Positions 1 through 8,460 of a stretch of DNA of 64,000 nucleotides are shown here, piece by piece. The position numbers were made by a program, and so were the translations under genes. Where the stretch lies: assembly GCF_002875945.1 (NCBI RefSeq), contig NZ_MCZK01000157.1, positions 17,002-81,001 of the forward strand, written 5' to 3'. The stretch is from Vibrio lentus (GTDB taxonomy: Bacteria; Pseudomonadota; Gammaproteobacteria; Enterobacterales; Vibrionaceae). Position 1 is the first letter of the stretch. The number at the start of each line of letters is the position of its first letter. The notes beneath the pieces were generated by a model that made no database searches, was not told where the DNA came from, and worked only from the letters and a program-made list of their open reading frames with translations.

Positions 1-1
1 G

Positions 2-892
2 CCAGACGGTTCACACAAGAAAATCCTACTGCCGATCGCACCGGAATACATCGGCTACGGCGATGCTGGCATTGATGACGATATCTTTATCTCTTACCAC
101 CCAGAGATCGAGCTGCTTGAAAACAGACAGTTCAAATACCACGTCGATTTTGAACAGCTAAAGGTTGATGACTCGGTTGCCGCTATCTGCGCCTCTCGTC
201 CAACCAACCCAACGGGTAACGTACTGACCGACGAAGAAGTGCGTAAGCTCGATAAGCTGGCGCGTGAAAACAACATCCCGCTACTGATCGACAATGCCTA
301 CGGCCTGCCGTTTCCAAACATCATCTTTGAAGATGTAGAACCGTTCTGGAATGAAAATACCATTCTGTGCATGAGCTTATCTAAACTCGGCTTGCCGGGT
401 GTGCGTTGCGGTATCGTGATTGCGAGCGAAGAGGTCACACAAGCGCTGACTAACATGAATGGCATTATCAGCCTAGCGCCAAGCAGCGTTGGTCCTGCAA
501 TTGCTAACCACATGATTGAGAACGGCGACCTACTGCGTTTAAGCAGCGAAGTGATTAAGCCTTTCTACAAAGAGAAATCTTTGCGCGCGGTTGAGTTGTT
601 ACAACAAGCTATCGATGACCCACGCTTCCGTATTCACAAACCGGAAGGCGCTATCTTCTTGTGGTTATGGTTTGATGAACTGCCGATCACCACTATGGAA
701 CTGTACGACCGCCTCAAAGCTCGCGGCGTATTGATTGTTCCGGGTGAATACTTCTTTATCGGTCAAGAAGACGAGTGGGATCATGCTCACCAGTGCTTGC
801 GCATGAACTACGTACAAGACGATGAAGCGATGCAGAAAGGCATTAAGATTATCGCAGAAGAAGTGAAAAAAGCTTACTCAGAACAGCAATAA
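2..892 (+). CDS. avtA: Valine--pyruvate aminotransferase, 5' end cut by window edge
   Basis: PLP-dependent transaminase that interconverts valine and pyruvate with 2-oxoisovalerate and alanine in the cytoplasm. The reading frame is open from base 2, so the N-terminal third lies outside the window; about 296 residues are present against roughly 420 in the family. Visible fold-type I features are the substrate-loop motif SRPTNPTGN, the PLP-ring aspartate in LLIDNAYG, and the PLP-lysine motif SLSKLGLPGVR, which is characteristic of AvtA within the family. A stem-loop terminator follows about 30 bases after the stop. Assignment to AvtA rather than another class I aminotransferase rests on the lysine-loop sequence and on position next to ibpA. 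Confidence 0.88.
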   Translation, partial: PDGSHKKILLPIAPEYIGYGDAGIDDDIFISYHPEIELLENRQFKYHVDFEQLKVDDSVAAICASRPTNPTGNVLTDEEVRKLDKLARENNIPLLIDNAYGLPFPNIIFEDVEPFWNENTILCMSLSKLGLPGVRCGIVIASEEVTQALTNMNGIISLAPSSVGPAIANHMIENGDLLRLSSEVIKPFYKEKSLRAVELLQQAIDDPRFRIHKPEGAIFLWLWFDELPITTMELYDRLKARGVLIVPGEYFFIGQEDEWDHAHQCLRMNYVQDDEAMQKGIKIIAEEVKKAYSEQQ

Positions 893-923
893 GACCTTTT
901 AGCTTCCTGCAACCCAAATACAA

Positions 924-961
924 AAAGAGCACCGACCTTCTTCAAGGTACTGGTGCTCTTT
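924..961. terminator. Bidirectional terminator between avtA and ibpA
   Basis: AAAGAGCACC and GGTGCTCTTT form a 10-bp stem with A-rich and T-rich flanks. It lies between two genes that converge on it, so it can serve both. Confidence 0.8.
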
Positions 962-1011
962 CACTTCTACTTCCCGATACGCTTTAACTCAATTGAGCTA
1001 AGCCAATAGCT

Positions 1012-1446
1012 TTAGCCTTCTAGTAGGCTATTACCATTAATAGCAATCTTACGTGGTTGCATCGCTTCTGGGATTTCACGTTCTAGGTCGATGTGAAGAA
1101 GACCATTTTCCATGCTTGCGCCCACCACTTTTACGTAGTCAGCCAGTTGGAATTTGCGTTCGAAATCGCGCTCTGCAATACCTTGGTATACGAAGGTTTT
1201 TTCGGCTTCTGCTTTACGCTCACCTTTAACAATTAGCATGTTCTCTTTTTGAGTAAGGTCTAATTGATCATCTGCAAAACCAGCGACTGCCATAGTAATA
1301 CGGTAGTTGTTCTCGTCTTTTTGCTCGATGTTATACGGAGGGTAACCGCCAGAAGTATTTTTCGACGTGTTCGATTCCATCATGTTGAATAGACGATCGA
1401 AGCCGATTGCGTTGCGGTAAAGTGGAGTGAAATCTACAGTTCTCAT
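1012..1446 (-). CDS. ibpA: Small heat-shock protein IbpA (Hsp20 family)
   Basis: ATP-independent holdase that binds unfolding proteins and hands aggregates to DnaK/ClpB. The 144-residue length is normal. The N-terminus reads MRTVDFTPLYRNAIGFDRLF, typical of IbpA, followed by an alpha-crystallin domain at about residues 35-130 with YRITMAVAGF, and a C-terminal tail ending near the IAING motif. It stands alone as a single gene. The start is fixed by AAGGA nine bases upstream, and that ribosome site is buried in a ROSE-type hairpin. A heat-shock promoter lies about 270 bases upstream. Enteric bacteria often carry an ibpB paralogue next door; none is present here. Confidence 0.95.
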   Translation of the reverse strand: MRTVDFTPLYRNAIGFDRLFNMMESNTSKNTSGGYPPYNIEQKDENNYRITMAVAGFADDQLDLTQKENMLIVKGERKAEAEKTFVYQGIAERDFERKFQLADYVKVVGASMENGLLHIDLEREIPEAMQPRKIAINGNSLLEG

Positions 1447-1450
1447 AATG

Positions 1451-1529
1451 CTATCCTTTTAGTAAGCAATAGTCTTAGCTGTGATTTTTACTGAGATCGA
1501 ACCTGTGAGTGATTCAGTAAACAGCTAAG
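1451..1529 (-). promoter_or_regulatory. ROSE-type RNA thermometer in the ibpA 5' leader
   Basis: Read on the minus strand, the last hairpin before the start is CTATTGCTT / ACTA loop / AAGGATAG at 1472-1451. It pairs the Shine-Dalgarno AAGGA with the UUGCU anti-SD motif and leaves one G unpaired, the hallmark of ROSE elements. Just upstream, CTTAGCTGT (1529-1521) pairs with ACAGCTAAG (1482-1474), enclosing a second helix TTACTGA/TCAGTAA. The pairings are seen directly; the thermometer function follows from the known ROSE family upstream of ibpA in gamma-proteobacteria. Confidence 0.85.
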
Positions 1530-1711
1530 GGATTCAGTTCGCATTCCACGGGTTTCACCTCTATTGGCGACAACGCTGGGACATGGCAATGAATCAATTT
1601 TTAAGTTGTGTGCTGCCAAAGTTATCCTCTATTGAGCGATACTTCGTTAGCGGTAATGAAGGTTCTGTTTCTTCTCTTGTAGAGCAAGACAGTCATCCTC
1701 TTCACAACTAG

Positions 1712-1740
1712 ATATGTGGATTGAGCAAAATAGTTTCAAG
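1712..1740 (-). promoter_or_regulatory. Sigma-32-type heat-shock promoter of ibpA
   Basis: On the minus strand CTTGAAA (1740-1734) is a perfect sigma-32 -35 element. After a 14-base spacer comes CCACATAT (1719-1712), close to the -10 consensus CCCATNT. It implies a leader of about 260 bases, which contains the thermometer. The rest of the 1447-1950 gap holds the gyrB terminator and a dispersed hairpin repeat. Confidence 0.7.
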
Positions 1741-1794
1741 GGATTATTTTCAATTATTTTTCCAATCCAATATTTTTCAATCACTTAATAACAA

Positions 1795-1822
1795 AAAAGA
1801 CCGTCATTTCTGACAGTCTTTT
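1795..1822 (-). terminator. Terminator downstream of gyrB
   Basis: AAAAGACCGTCA / TTTC / TGACAGTCTTTT forms a 12-position stem with one mismatch and a T-run on the minus strand. It lies about 130 bases past the gyrB stop. Confidence 0.65.
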
Positions 1823-1851
1823 CAATAAGATATTGAGTTTTTTGAGACGAA

Positions 1852-1936
1852 GCTATTTCGTTTTAGTTCAAGGAAGAGGCGCGGAGCATACGAATGTATG
1901 TGAGCACCTCTGACACAGAAATTAAGCGAAAGAGCG
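1852..1936. repeat. Long imperfect palindrome, REP-like intergenic unit
   Basis: Two nested inverted arms are visible. The outer arm is GCTATTTCG...TTAGTTC (1852-1869) against GAAATTAAGCGAAAGAGC (1918-1935). The inner arm is 1876-1891 (GAGGCGCGGAGCATAC) against 1896-1910 (GTATGTGAGCACCTC), with a GAAT loop. The whole unit folds into one hairpin of about 85 bases between the gyrB stop and its terminator. It resembles dispersed intergenic repeats of Splendidus-clade vibrios, but only one copy lies in this window. Confidence 0.6.
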
Positions 1937-1950
1937 AAGTATCAAAGATA

Positions 1951-4368
1951 CTAAACGTCTAGGTTAGCTACTTTAAGTGCGTTTTCTTCGATGAAGTTAC
2001 GACGCGGTTCTACTTGGTCGCCCATCAACGTTGTAAACAACAGATCCGCACCAACAGCATCTTCAATCGTTACTTGCATCATACGACGAGTTTCAGGATC
2101 CATTGTCGTTTCCCAAAGCTGATCAGGGTTCATCTCACCTAGACCTTTGTATCGTTGTAGACTTAGGCCACGACGAGACTCTTTCACTAACCAGTTCAGA
2201 GCTTCAACAAAGCTAGAAACTGCTTGAGTACGCTCACCACGCTTGATGTAAGCACCTTCTTCGATCAAGCCATTAAGAGCTTCAGAAAGGTCTGCTAGCT
2301 TACCAAACTCTTTCGAGTTGATAAGGTCAATGCTGAGTACATGTTCGTGAGTAACACCGTGTGTACGCACTACAATCTTAGGAACGCTCAAACCTAGCTC
2401 TTCGTGTTTTTCAACTTCAAGAGAGTATTGGCTCGCACCCGCTTCTTTGCCGTTTAGCTGCTCTACAAGCTGCTTGCCCCAAGCTTCAACGGCTGCTTCA
2501 TCATGACACTGCTCTGCCGTTAGGCGAGGTACATAAATCAGTTCGTGAACCAATGCGCGTGGGTAACGACGACTCATACGATCAACTAGCTTGATACCTG
2601 CATTGTATTGATGAACAAGCTTCTCTAAGCCTTCACCAGCAAACGCAGGCGCTTCAGGGTTTACGTGCAATTCTGCATTGTCTAAAGCTAAAGATACTTG
2701 ATACTGGTTCATCGCATCTTCATCTTTGATGTACTGCTCTTGCTTACCCTTCTTCACTTTGTAAAGTGGTGGCTGAGCAATGTAGATGTAACCACGTTCA
2801 ATCAACTCTGGCATTTGACGGTAGAAGAACGTCAGTAGCAGAGTACGGATGTGAGAACCATCGACATCGGCATCGGTCATGATGATGATGTTGTGGTAAC
2901 GCAGTTTATCTGGGTTGTATTCGTCACGACCAATACCACAACCAAGTGCTGTAATTAGCGTTGCAACTTCTTGAGAAGATAGCATTTTATCGAAACGTGC
3001 TTTCTCTACGTTAAGGATTTTACCTTTAAGCGGTAGGATTGCTTGGTTCTTACGGTTACGCCCCTGCTTAGCTGATCCGCCAGCAGAGTCTCCTTCCACA
3101 ATATATAGTTCAGACAGTGCAGGATCTTTTTCCTGACAGTCAGCTAGTTTACCTGGAAGACCCGCTAAATCTAATGCGCCTTTACGACGAGTCATCTCAC
3201 GAGCTTTACGCGCTGCATCACGAGCACGCGCTGCATCGATAATTTTAGAACAAACGATTTTCGCTTCACCTGGGTTCTCAATTAGGAACTCAGATAGCTT
3301 CTCACCCATCGTAGACTCAACGGCAGACTTCACTTCTGAAGAAACCAACTTGTCTTTAGTTTGGCTTGAGAATTTAGGATCTGGCACTTTCACCGAAACA
3401 ATCGCCGTCAAACCTTCACGAGCATCATCACCTGATGTTGAAGTCTTCGCTTTCTTCGAGAAGCCTTCTTTGTCCATGAAGCTGTTCAATGTACGTGTTA
3501 GTGCAGCACGGAAGCCCGCTAAGTGGGCACCGCCATCGCGTTGAGGGATGTTGTTGGTGAAACAGTAGATGTTTTCTTGGTAACCATCGTTCCACTGCAT
3601 CGCAACTTCAACGGTAATGCCATCATCACGCTCTGAATCAAAGTGGAAAATCTTCTGGATGATTGGTGTTTTGTTGGTGTTAAGGTGCTCAACAAACGCT
3701 TGGATACCGCCTTCGTATTCGAAGTGATCCATTTTGTCTTCTTCGCGTTCATCAATTAACTTAATTGATACACCTGAGTTCAAGAATGATAGCTCGCGTA
3801 GACGCTTAGCTAAAATATCGTAATGGAACTCGATGTTAGTGAAGGTTTCTTCACTCGGCCAGAAACGAATCTCTGTACCTGTTTTGTCCGTGTCACCCAC
3901 AACCGCTAGTGGCGCTTGAGGCTCACCGTGGCTGTATGTTTGAGTGTGGATTTTGCCACCGCGGTGGATAGTAAGAGTAACTTGCTTAGAAAGTGCGTTA
4001 ACTACTGAAACACCAACACCGTGCAAACCACCAGAAACTTTGTACGAGTTATCATCGAACTTACCACCAGCGTGAAGAACCGTCATGATTACTTCTGCTG
4101 CTGATACTTTTTCTTCTGGGTGCAATTCAGTTGGAATACCACGGCCGTCATCGCTTACTGACACAGAACTATCTTCATGGATAGTTACGATGATGTCATT
4201 ACAGTGACCAGCGAGTGCTTCATCAATAGAGTTATCTACCACCTCAAAAACCATGTGGTGCAGACCGGTACCATCATCCGTGTCGCCAATGTACATTCCA
4301 GGACGCTTACGTACCGCATCCAGACCCTTCAGTACTTTAATACTCGATGAATCGTAATTATCTGACAT
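1951..4368 (-). CDS. gyrB: DNA gyrase subunit B
   Basis: ATPase subunit of gyrase (A2B2), which introduces negative supercoils ahead of replication forks. Its 805 residues match the gamma-proteobacterial size. The GHKL ATPase has catalytic Glu42 in FEVVDNSIDEA, then DDGRGIPTE and GGLHGVGVSVVNALS. The TOPRIM part has EGDSAGG and the metal-binding DADVDGSH, with PLKGKILNVEKAR between. The extra domain of gamma-proteobacterial GyrB is present before the tail (QRYKGLGEMNPDQLWETT). The gene is last in dnaA-dnaN-recF-gyrB, 17 bases after recF. No resistance-type change is obvious by eye. Confidence 0.98.
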   Translation of the reverse strand: MSDNYDSSSIKVLKGLDAVRKRPGMYIGDTDDGTGLHHMVFEVVDNSIDEALAGHCNDIIVTIHEDSSVSVSDDGRGIPTELHPEEKVSAAEVIMTVLHAGGKFDDNSYKVSGGLHGVGVSVVNALSKQVTLTIHRGGKIHTQTYSHGEPQAPLAVVGDTDKTGTEIRFWPSEETFTNIEFHYDILAKRLRELSFLNSGVSIKLIDEREEDKMDHFEYEGGIQAFVEHLNTNKTPIIQKIFHFDSERDDGITVEVAMQWNDGYQENIYCFTNNIPQRDGGAHLAGFRAALTRTLNSFMDKEGFSKKAKTSTSGDDAREGLTAIVSVKVPDPKFSSQTKDKLVSSEVKSAVESTMGEKLSEFLIENPGEAKIVCSKIIDAARARDAARKAREMTRRKGALDLAGLPGKLADCQEKDPALSELYIVEGDSAGGSAKQGRNRKNQAILPLKGKILNVEKARFDKMLSSQEVATLITALGCGIGRDEYNPDKLRYHNIIIMTDADVDGSHIRTLLLTFFYRQMPELIERGYIYIAQPPLYKVKKGKQEQYIKDEDAMNQYQVSLALDNAELHVNPEAPAFAGEGLEKLVHQYNAGIKLVDRMSRRYPRALVHELIYVPRLTAEQCHDEAAVEAWGKQLVEQLNGKEAGASQYSLEVEKHEELGLSVPKIVVRTHGVTHEHVLSIDLINSKEFGKLADLSEALNGLIEEGAYIKRGERTQAVSSFVEALNWLVKESRRGLSLQRYKGLGEMNPDQLWETTMDPETRRMMQVTIEDAVGADLLFTTLMGDQVEPRRNFIEENALKVANLDV

Positions 4369-4385
4369 AGTTACTCTCTGACTAA

Positions 4386-5465
4386 TTATCCTTGCTCTAT
4401 TTTGCCATGTTCCACATGAAACATCCTGCTATTTTCGTCATGCATATCTGCAATCTGATCAGCGGTAATAGAGCTTACAAAAACTTGAGCCTCGGTCGCC
4501 TTTAAACACTCAGCAAGACGTGCTCGGCGTTGGCTATCTAATTCGGAAGCGAAGTCATCTATCAAATAGATGCACTGCTTACCTGTCATTTGAGTGAGGT
4601 GTTGCCCTTGTGCTACTCGTAGCGCGCACACCATCAACTTCAACTGACCTCGTGACAAGACATCTTCCACTGGAGTGCCGTTCACTTTTATCTTTAGATC
4701 CGCTTTGTTTGGCCCACTAAAGGTGTAACCAAGCTGCTGATCCCTTTCAAAATTCTTTTCTAAAATCTCGGCGTACGGTGTGTCTTTATCCCAGCCACGA
4801 TAATAGTTAATCTTTATCTCAAACTCAGGTAAGAAGGTCGCGCAGATTTCTTCAGCGACTTCTTTAAGCTGCTCAACGTAAGTGGCACGCCACTGGCTGA
4901 TACTTTCCGCTAAACGGGCCAATTCTTGATCCCAATAGCTCAGCTCTCGGTAGTTCGTCGCCGTTTTCAATAAGGCATTACGCTGTTTATTGAGGCGCTT
5001 TACCCTGCCCCAAGCATCATAAAAGCCCGACTCACTGTGGAAGACTCCCCAATCAATGAATGCACGACGATGCTTAGGTCCATCGGTTAGTAAATCAAAC
5101 CCTTCAGGGTGAATCAACTGCAAAGGTAAGACTTGAGCTAACTGAGCCAATTTTTGCCCAGTTTGGCCGCTTATTTTAACCTCTGTGGTGCCATCACGCT
5201 GCTTATTAATGCCAATTGGCAGCTCAAATTGATCCGAGGTCATAAAACGGCCATGCACAAACAGTTCACTGCACTCATTTTGAATGATACGACCGGTTAA
5301 GGAGCTTTTGAACGAGCGACCATGTCCGAGCAGATACACCGCTTCAAGGACACTGGTTTTGCCGCTTCCGTTAGCCCCTATAAGAAAGTTAAAGCCTGAT
5401 GACGGTTGAATGTCACAGGCTTCAATATTTCTAAACTGCTTTACGATTAAGCGCGATAAAGGCAT
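4386..5465 (-). CDS. recF: DNA replication and repair protein RecF
   Basis: SMC/ABC-type ATPase that, with RecO and RecR, loads RecA at gaps and stalled forks. At 359 residues it is full length. Walker A is GANGSGKTS at residues 30-38, the ABC signature is SRGQLKL near 275, and Walker B is IYLIDDFASELD near 300. It lies between dnaN (82 bases upstream) and gyrB, the usual order. The C-terminus reads MFHVEHG, and the codons used there make a 16-base sequence one base from a ParB-binding parS site (see 4408-4423). Confidence 0.97.
   Translation of the reverse strand: MPLSRLIVKQFRNIEACDIQPSSGFNFLIGANGSGKTSVLEAVYLLGHGRSFKSSLTGRIIQNECSELFVHGRFMTSDQFELPIGINKQRDGTTEVKISGQTGQKLAQLAQVLPLQLIHPEGFDLLTDGPKHRRAFIDWGVFHSESGFYDAWGRVKRLNKQRNALLKTATNYRELSYWDQELARLAESISQWRATYVEQLKEVAEEICATFLPEFEIKINYYRGWDKDTPYAEILEKNFERDQQLGYTFSGPNKADLKIKVNGTPVEDVLSRGQLKLMVCALRVAQGQHLTQMTGKQCIYLIDDFASELDSQRRARLAECLKATEAQVFVSSITADQIADMHDENSRMFHVEHGKIEQG
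4408..4423. other. Near-consensus parS-like site in the recF 3' end
   Basis: TGTTCCACATGAAACA differs by one base (A for G in the central CG) from TGTTCCACGTGAAACA, the parS sequence of Bacillus. It has two differences from the symmetric TGTTTCACGTGAAACA form. It overlaps the codons for FHVEH in RecF and lies about 11 kb from oriC. Because the mismatch hits the invariant centre, ParB binding may be weak or lost. Confidence 0.45.
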
Positions 5466-5547
5466 AACGTCTTCATATTAATCTTCAATCACGGCTCGAT
5501 AGACAAACGTTGTTGATAAGCAAACATAATGTATAAACAAACACGGC

Positions 5548-6648
5548 TTACAAACGAATCGGCATAACAACGTACATCGCGCTGTCATCTTGTGCATTTT
5601 CAATCAACGCACTCGCATTCGCGTCTGACATTGAGATTCGAACCTGTTCACAACGTAGCGTATTCAATACATCCAATACGTAGCTTACGTTGAAGCCAAT
5701 CTCTAGTGCGTCACCATCAAAGGTTACGTCTAGCACTTCTTCGGCTTCTTCTTGCTCTGGGTTGTTCGCGGTAATGCGCATCTCGCTATCTACAAGATTA
5801 ACGCGAACACCACGGAATTTTTCATTCGACAGAATCGCAGCACGAGAAAACGCTGAACGTAACTCATCACAGCCGGCTTCTAATGTCTTGGTGGTATTTT
5901 GCGGCATTACGCGGCGATAATCCGGGAAACGACCATCAACGAGCTTAGAAGTGAAGACATAGTTGTTCACTTCAGCACGCACGTTAGAGTTACCAATCTG
6001 CAGTGTTACTGGCTGTTCTGGAGCATCCAGTAGCTTCACTAGCTCTTGAACACCTTTACGAGGAACAATGATCTGCTTTTGAGCAAAATCCGCACCCAGT
6101 TGAGCTTGTGATACCGCCATACGGTGACCATCGGTCGCCACGCTACGTAGGATTGAGCCTTCAATCTCAAACAACATACCGTTGAGGTAGTAACGAACGT
6201 CTTGGTTCGCCATTGAGAATTGTGTTTTCTCGATCAGACCGCGCAATTCAGCTTGTGTCACTGACACTTCAACTTCGCTGCTCCAGTCTTCAATATTTGG
6301 AAAATCTGCCGCAGGTAGTGTTGCCAATGAGAAGCGGCTACGACCCGAACGAACCTGAACACGGTCACCATCCAATACCACAGTGATCACTGAACTGTCT
6401 GGCAAGCCACGACAGATATCTAGGAACTTACGTGAAGGTACGGTGATGCTGCCCGCTTCGAAATCACCTTCAAGCGTTACACGGCTGATCAGTTCAACTT
6501 CTAGATCCGTCGCTGTCATCGACAACACGTTATCTTCTACTTTAATCAGTAGGTTTCCTAGAATTGGAAGCGTTGGCCTGCCACCGAGCGCGCCAGATAC
6601 TTGTTGCAATGGCTTTATCAGGTGACTACGTTCAATGGTAAATTTCAT
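5548..6648 (-). CDS. dnaN: DNA polymerase III beta subunit (sliding clamp)
   Basis: Homodimeric ring that tethers polymerase III and many other factors to DNA. The 366 residues contain three clamp domains of about 120 residues each. Typical segments are SGALGGRPTLPILGNLL in domain 1, QDVRYYLNGMLFE in domain 2, and the C-terminal YVVMPIRL that closes the hydrophobic partner pocket. It follows dnaA by 81 bases and precedes recF on the same strand, so co-transcription from the dnaA promoter is likely. Confidence 0.98.
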   Translation of the reverse strand: MKFTIERSHLIKPLQQVSGALGGRPTLPILGNLLIKVEDNVLSMTATDLEVELISRVTLEGDFEAGSITVPSRKFLDICRGLPDSSVITVVLDGDRVQVRSGRSRFSLATLPAADFPNIEDWSSEVEVSVTQAELRGLIEKTQFSMANQDVRYYLNGMLFEIEGSILRSVATDGHRMAVSQAQLGADFAQKQIIVPRKGVQELVKLLDAPEQPVTLQIGNSNVRAEVNNYVFTSKLVDGRFPDYRRVMPQNTTKTLEAGCDELRSAFSRAAILSNEKFRGVRVNLVDSEMRITANNPEQEEAEEVLDVTFDGDALEIGFNVSYVLDVLNTLRCEQVRISMSDANASALIENAQDDSAMYVVMPIRL

Positions 6649-6729
6649 ATCTTGCTCTTACGGTCTAAATGGCACTGCGTAATAGTACGTGGCCAAGATT
6701 CTGCTTATTAAGGTTAAGAATACTGTGTA

Positions 6730-8151
6730 TTAAGAAGAAAGGGTACGAATCAAGTTCGAATAATCTTCTTTAATGTCGTGGCTCTCTTCACGCAGCTGAG
6801 CAATCTTACGACAAGCGTGCAGCACGGTCGTGTGGTCACGGCCACCGAATGCATCACCAATCTCAGGCAAGCTGTGGTTAGTCAGCTCTTTAGCCAGTGC
6901 CATCGCCAATTGGCGTGGACGAGCAACAGAACGAGAACGACGTTTAGATAATAGATCAGCAACTTTGATTTTGTAGTATTCAGCGACTGTCTTTTGAATG
7001 TTATCAATGGTGACCAGTTTTTCTTGCAGGGCAAGTAAGTCACGCAGTGCTTCACGCACGAAATCGATCGTGATCGGACGGCCAGTGAAGTTTGCATTCG
7101 CAATAACACGGTTCAATGCGCCTTCTAGCTCGCGAACGTTAGAGCGTAAACGCTTAGCAATAAAGAATGCCACTTCATCCGCTAGGTGAATTTGGTGGTC
7201 TTCTGCTTTCTTCATTAAGATCGCAACACGAGTCTCAAGCTCTGGTGGCTCAATCGCAACCGTCAAACCCCAACCGAAGCGGGATTTTAGACGATCCTCT
7301 ACGCCGTTGATCTCTTTTGGATAACGGTCAGACGTTAGGATGATCTGTTGGTTGCCTTCAAGCAGCGCGTTAAAGGTATGGAAGAACTCTTCTTGAGAAC
7401 GCTCTTTATTCGCGAAGAATTGAATATCATCGATAAGCAGCGCGTCAACACTACGGTAGTAGCGCTTAAATTCTTCAATCGCGTTATTTTGTAGCGCTTT
7501 CACCATGTCTTGAACAAAACGCTCAGAATGCATGTAAACCACTTTAGCATTCGGTTTGTTGTCAACAATGGCATTACCCACCGCATGCAACAAGTGCGTT
7601 TTACCTAAACCGGTACCACCGTATAAAAACAACGGATTATAGGCTGTTCCTGGATTATCAGAAACCTGACGTGCCGCCGCCAAACCCAATTGGTTTGATT
7701 TACCCTCTACAAAGTTATTGAACTTATGTTTTGGGTTTACGTTTGAACGGTGGTTAAGGTCAACCGCTACAGGCTCTTCATCACGCCATATATTGTGAAC
7801 AGGCTTACGAGCTTGTAACTGAGCAGGTGCTGACGATTCAGCGGCCACATCGGCTGCTGTACGTGTACGAGCTGGGGCGACAGTCTCAGATTTTGGAGCA
7901 GTCACTCGTTTGCTTCCGATCTCAAAATGAAGATGCGGAATATCATTACCACAATATTCTTGTAGCAAACGGTTGATGCTATTTAAGTACTTATCGCGCA
8001 CCCAATCGAGTACAAATCGGTTTGGTGCAAATAGAGTTAGAGTATTACCATTGAGCTCCGCTTGTAACGGACGTACCCACATACTGAATTCTGTAGCTGG
8101 TAACTCTTCTTGAAGCTGTTGCAAGCATTGCAACCAAAGCGAAGATGACAC
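6730..8151 (-). CDS. dnaA: Chromosomal replication initiator DnaA
   Basis: AAA+ initiator that binds 9-mer DnaA boxes and melts oriC. Domain I is residues 1-80 (SLWLQCLQQLQEELP), domain II is an Ala/Pro/Thr-rich linker at about 85-120, domain III carries Walker A GGTGLGKT at 178-185 and Walker B LLIDDIQF. Domain IV ends with the DNA-binding signature GGRDHTTVLHACRKI. The start is GTG at 8151, supported by the family N-terminus and a GGGG-type ribosome site. First gene of dnaA-dnaN-recF-gyrB, about 7.3 kb from oriC. Several DnaA boxes upstream suggest autoregulation. Confidence 0.97.
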   Translation of the reverse strand: MSSSLWLQCLQQLQEELPATEFSMWVRPLQAELNGNTLTLFAPNRFVLDWVRDKYLNSINRLLQEYCGNDIPHLHFEIGSKRVTAPKSETVAPARTRTAADVAAESSAPAQLQARKPVHNIWRDEEPVAVDLNHRSNVNPKHKFNNFVEGKSNQLGLAAARQVSDNPGTAYNPLFLYGGTGLGKTHLLHAVGNAIVDNKPNAKVVYMHSERFVQDMVKALQNNAIEEFKRYYRSVDALLIDDIQFFANKERSQEEFFHTFNALLEGNQQIILTSDRYPKEINGVEDRLKSRFGWGLTVAIEPPELETRVAILMKKAEDHQIHLADEVAFFIAKRLRSNVRELEGALNRVIANANFTGRPITIDFVREALRDLLALQEKLVTIDNIQKTVAEYYKIKVADLLSKRRSRSVARPRQLAMALAKELTNHSLPEIGDAFGGRDHTTVLHACRKIAQLREESHDIKEDYSNLIRTLSS

Positions 8152-8198
8152 GGTGCCCCACTCTATTTAAGTTATATGAAATGACCGCTAATTTTACC

Positions 8199-8358
8199 TG
8201 TTGATAAGTCAGATCACCAGCAATTGATCACAGATCAAGTGAATAAGATCCAAGTTATTCACAATAAATAGGGCAAATTTGGCTGGATCCACACATCTTG
8301 CCCCTACTTTACTCACACAACGATCCACTTATGCCCGGATCCTTGCTAGTTATCCCCA
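8199..8358. promoter_or_regulatory. dnaA upstream region with DnaA boxes
   Basis: The roughly 310-base gap between dnaA and the divergent binding-protein gene holds 9-mers close to TTATCCACA: TGTTGATAA (8199-8207, reverse), TTATTCACA (8255-8263), TTATCCCCA (8350-8358), and a weaker AGTGAATAA (8238-8246). Three have one mismatch. Several GATC sites lie among them. This matches DnaA autorepression known in E. coli. I could not choose a convincing -35/-10 pair. Confidence 0.6.
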
Positions 8359-8460
8359 AATCGAGAATGCGATCTGGTTATGGTTAATAACATCTGGTTA
8401 TTTATTCTATTGAGCATTTTCCCAGTAACATCCAACCCTATAAATATAAGGAGTTACCAA

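Noticed and set aside
8380..8460. N-terminal extension of the amino-acid binding protein
   Set aside because: The ATG at 8380 would bury a good signal peptide; TAAGGAG points to 8461.
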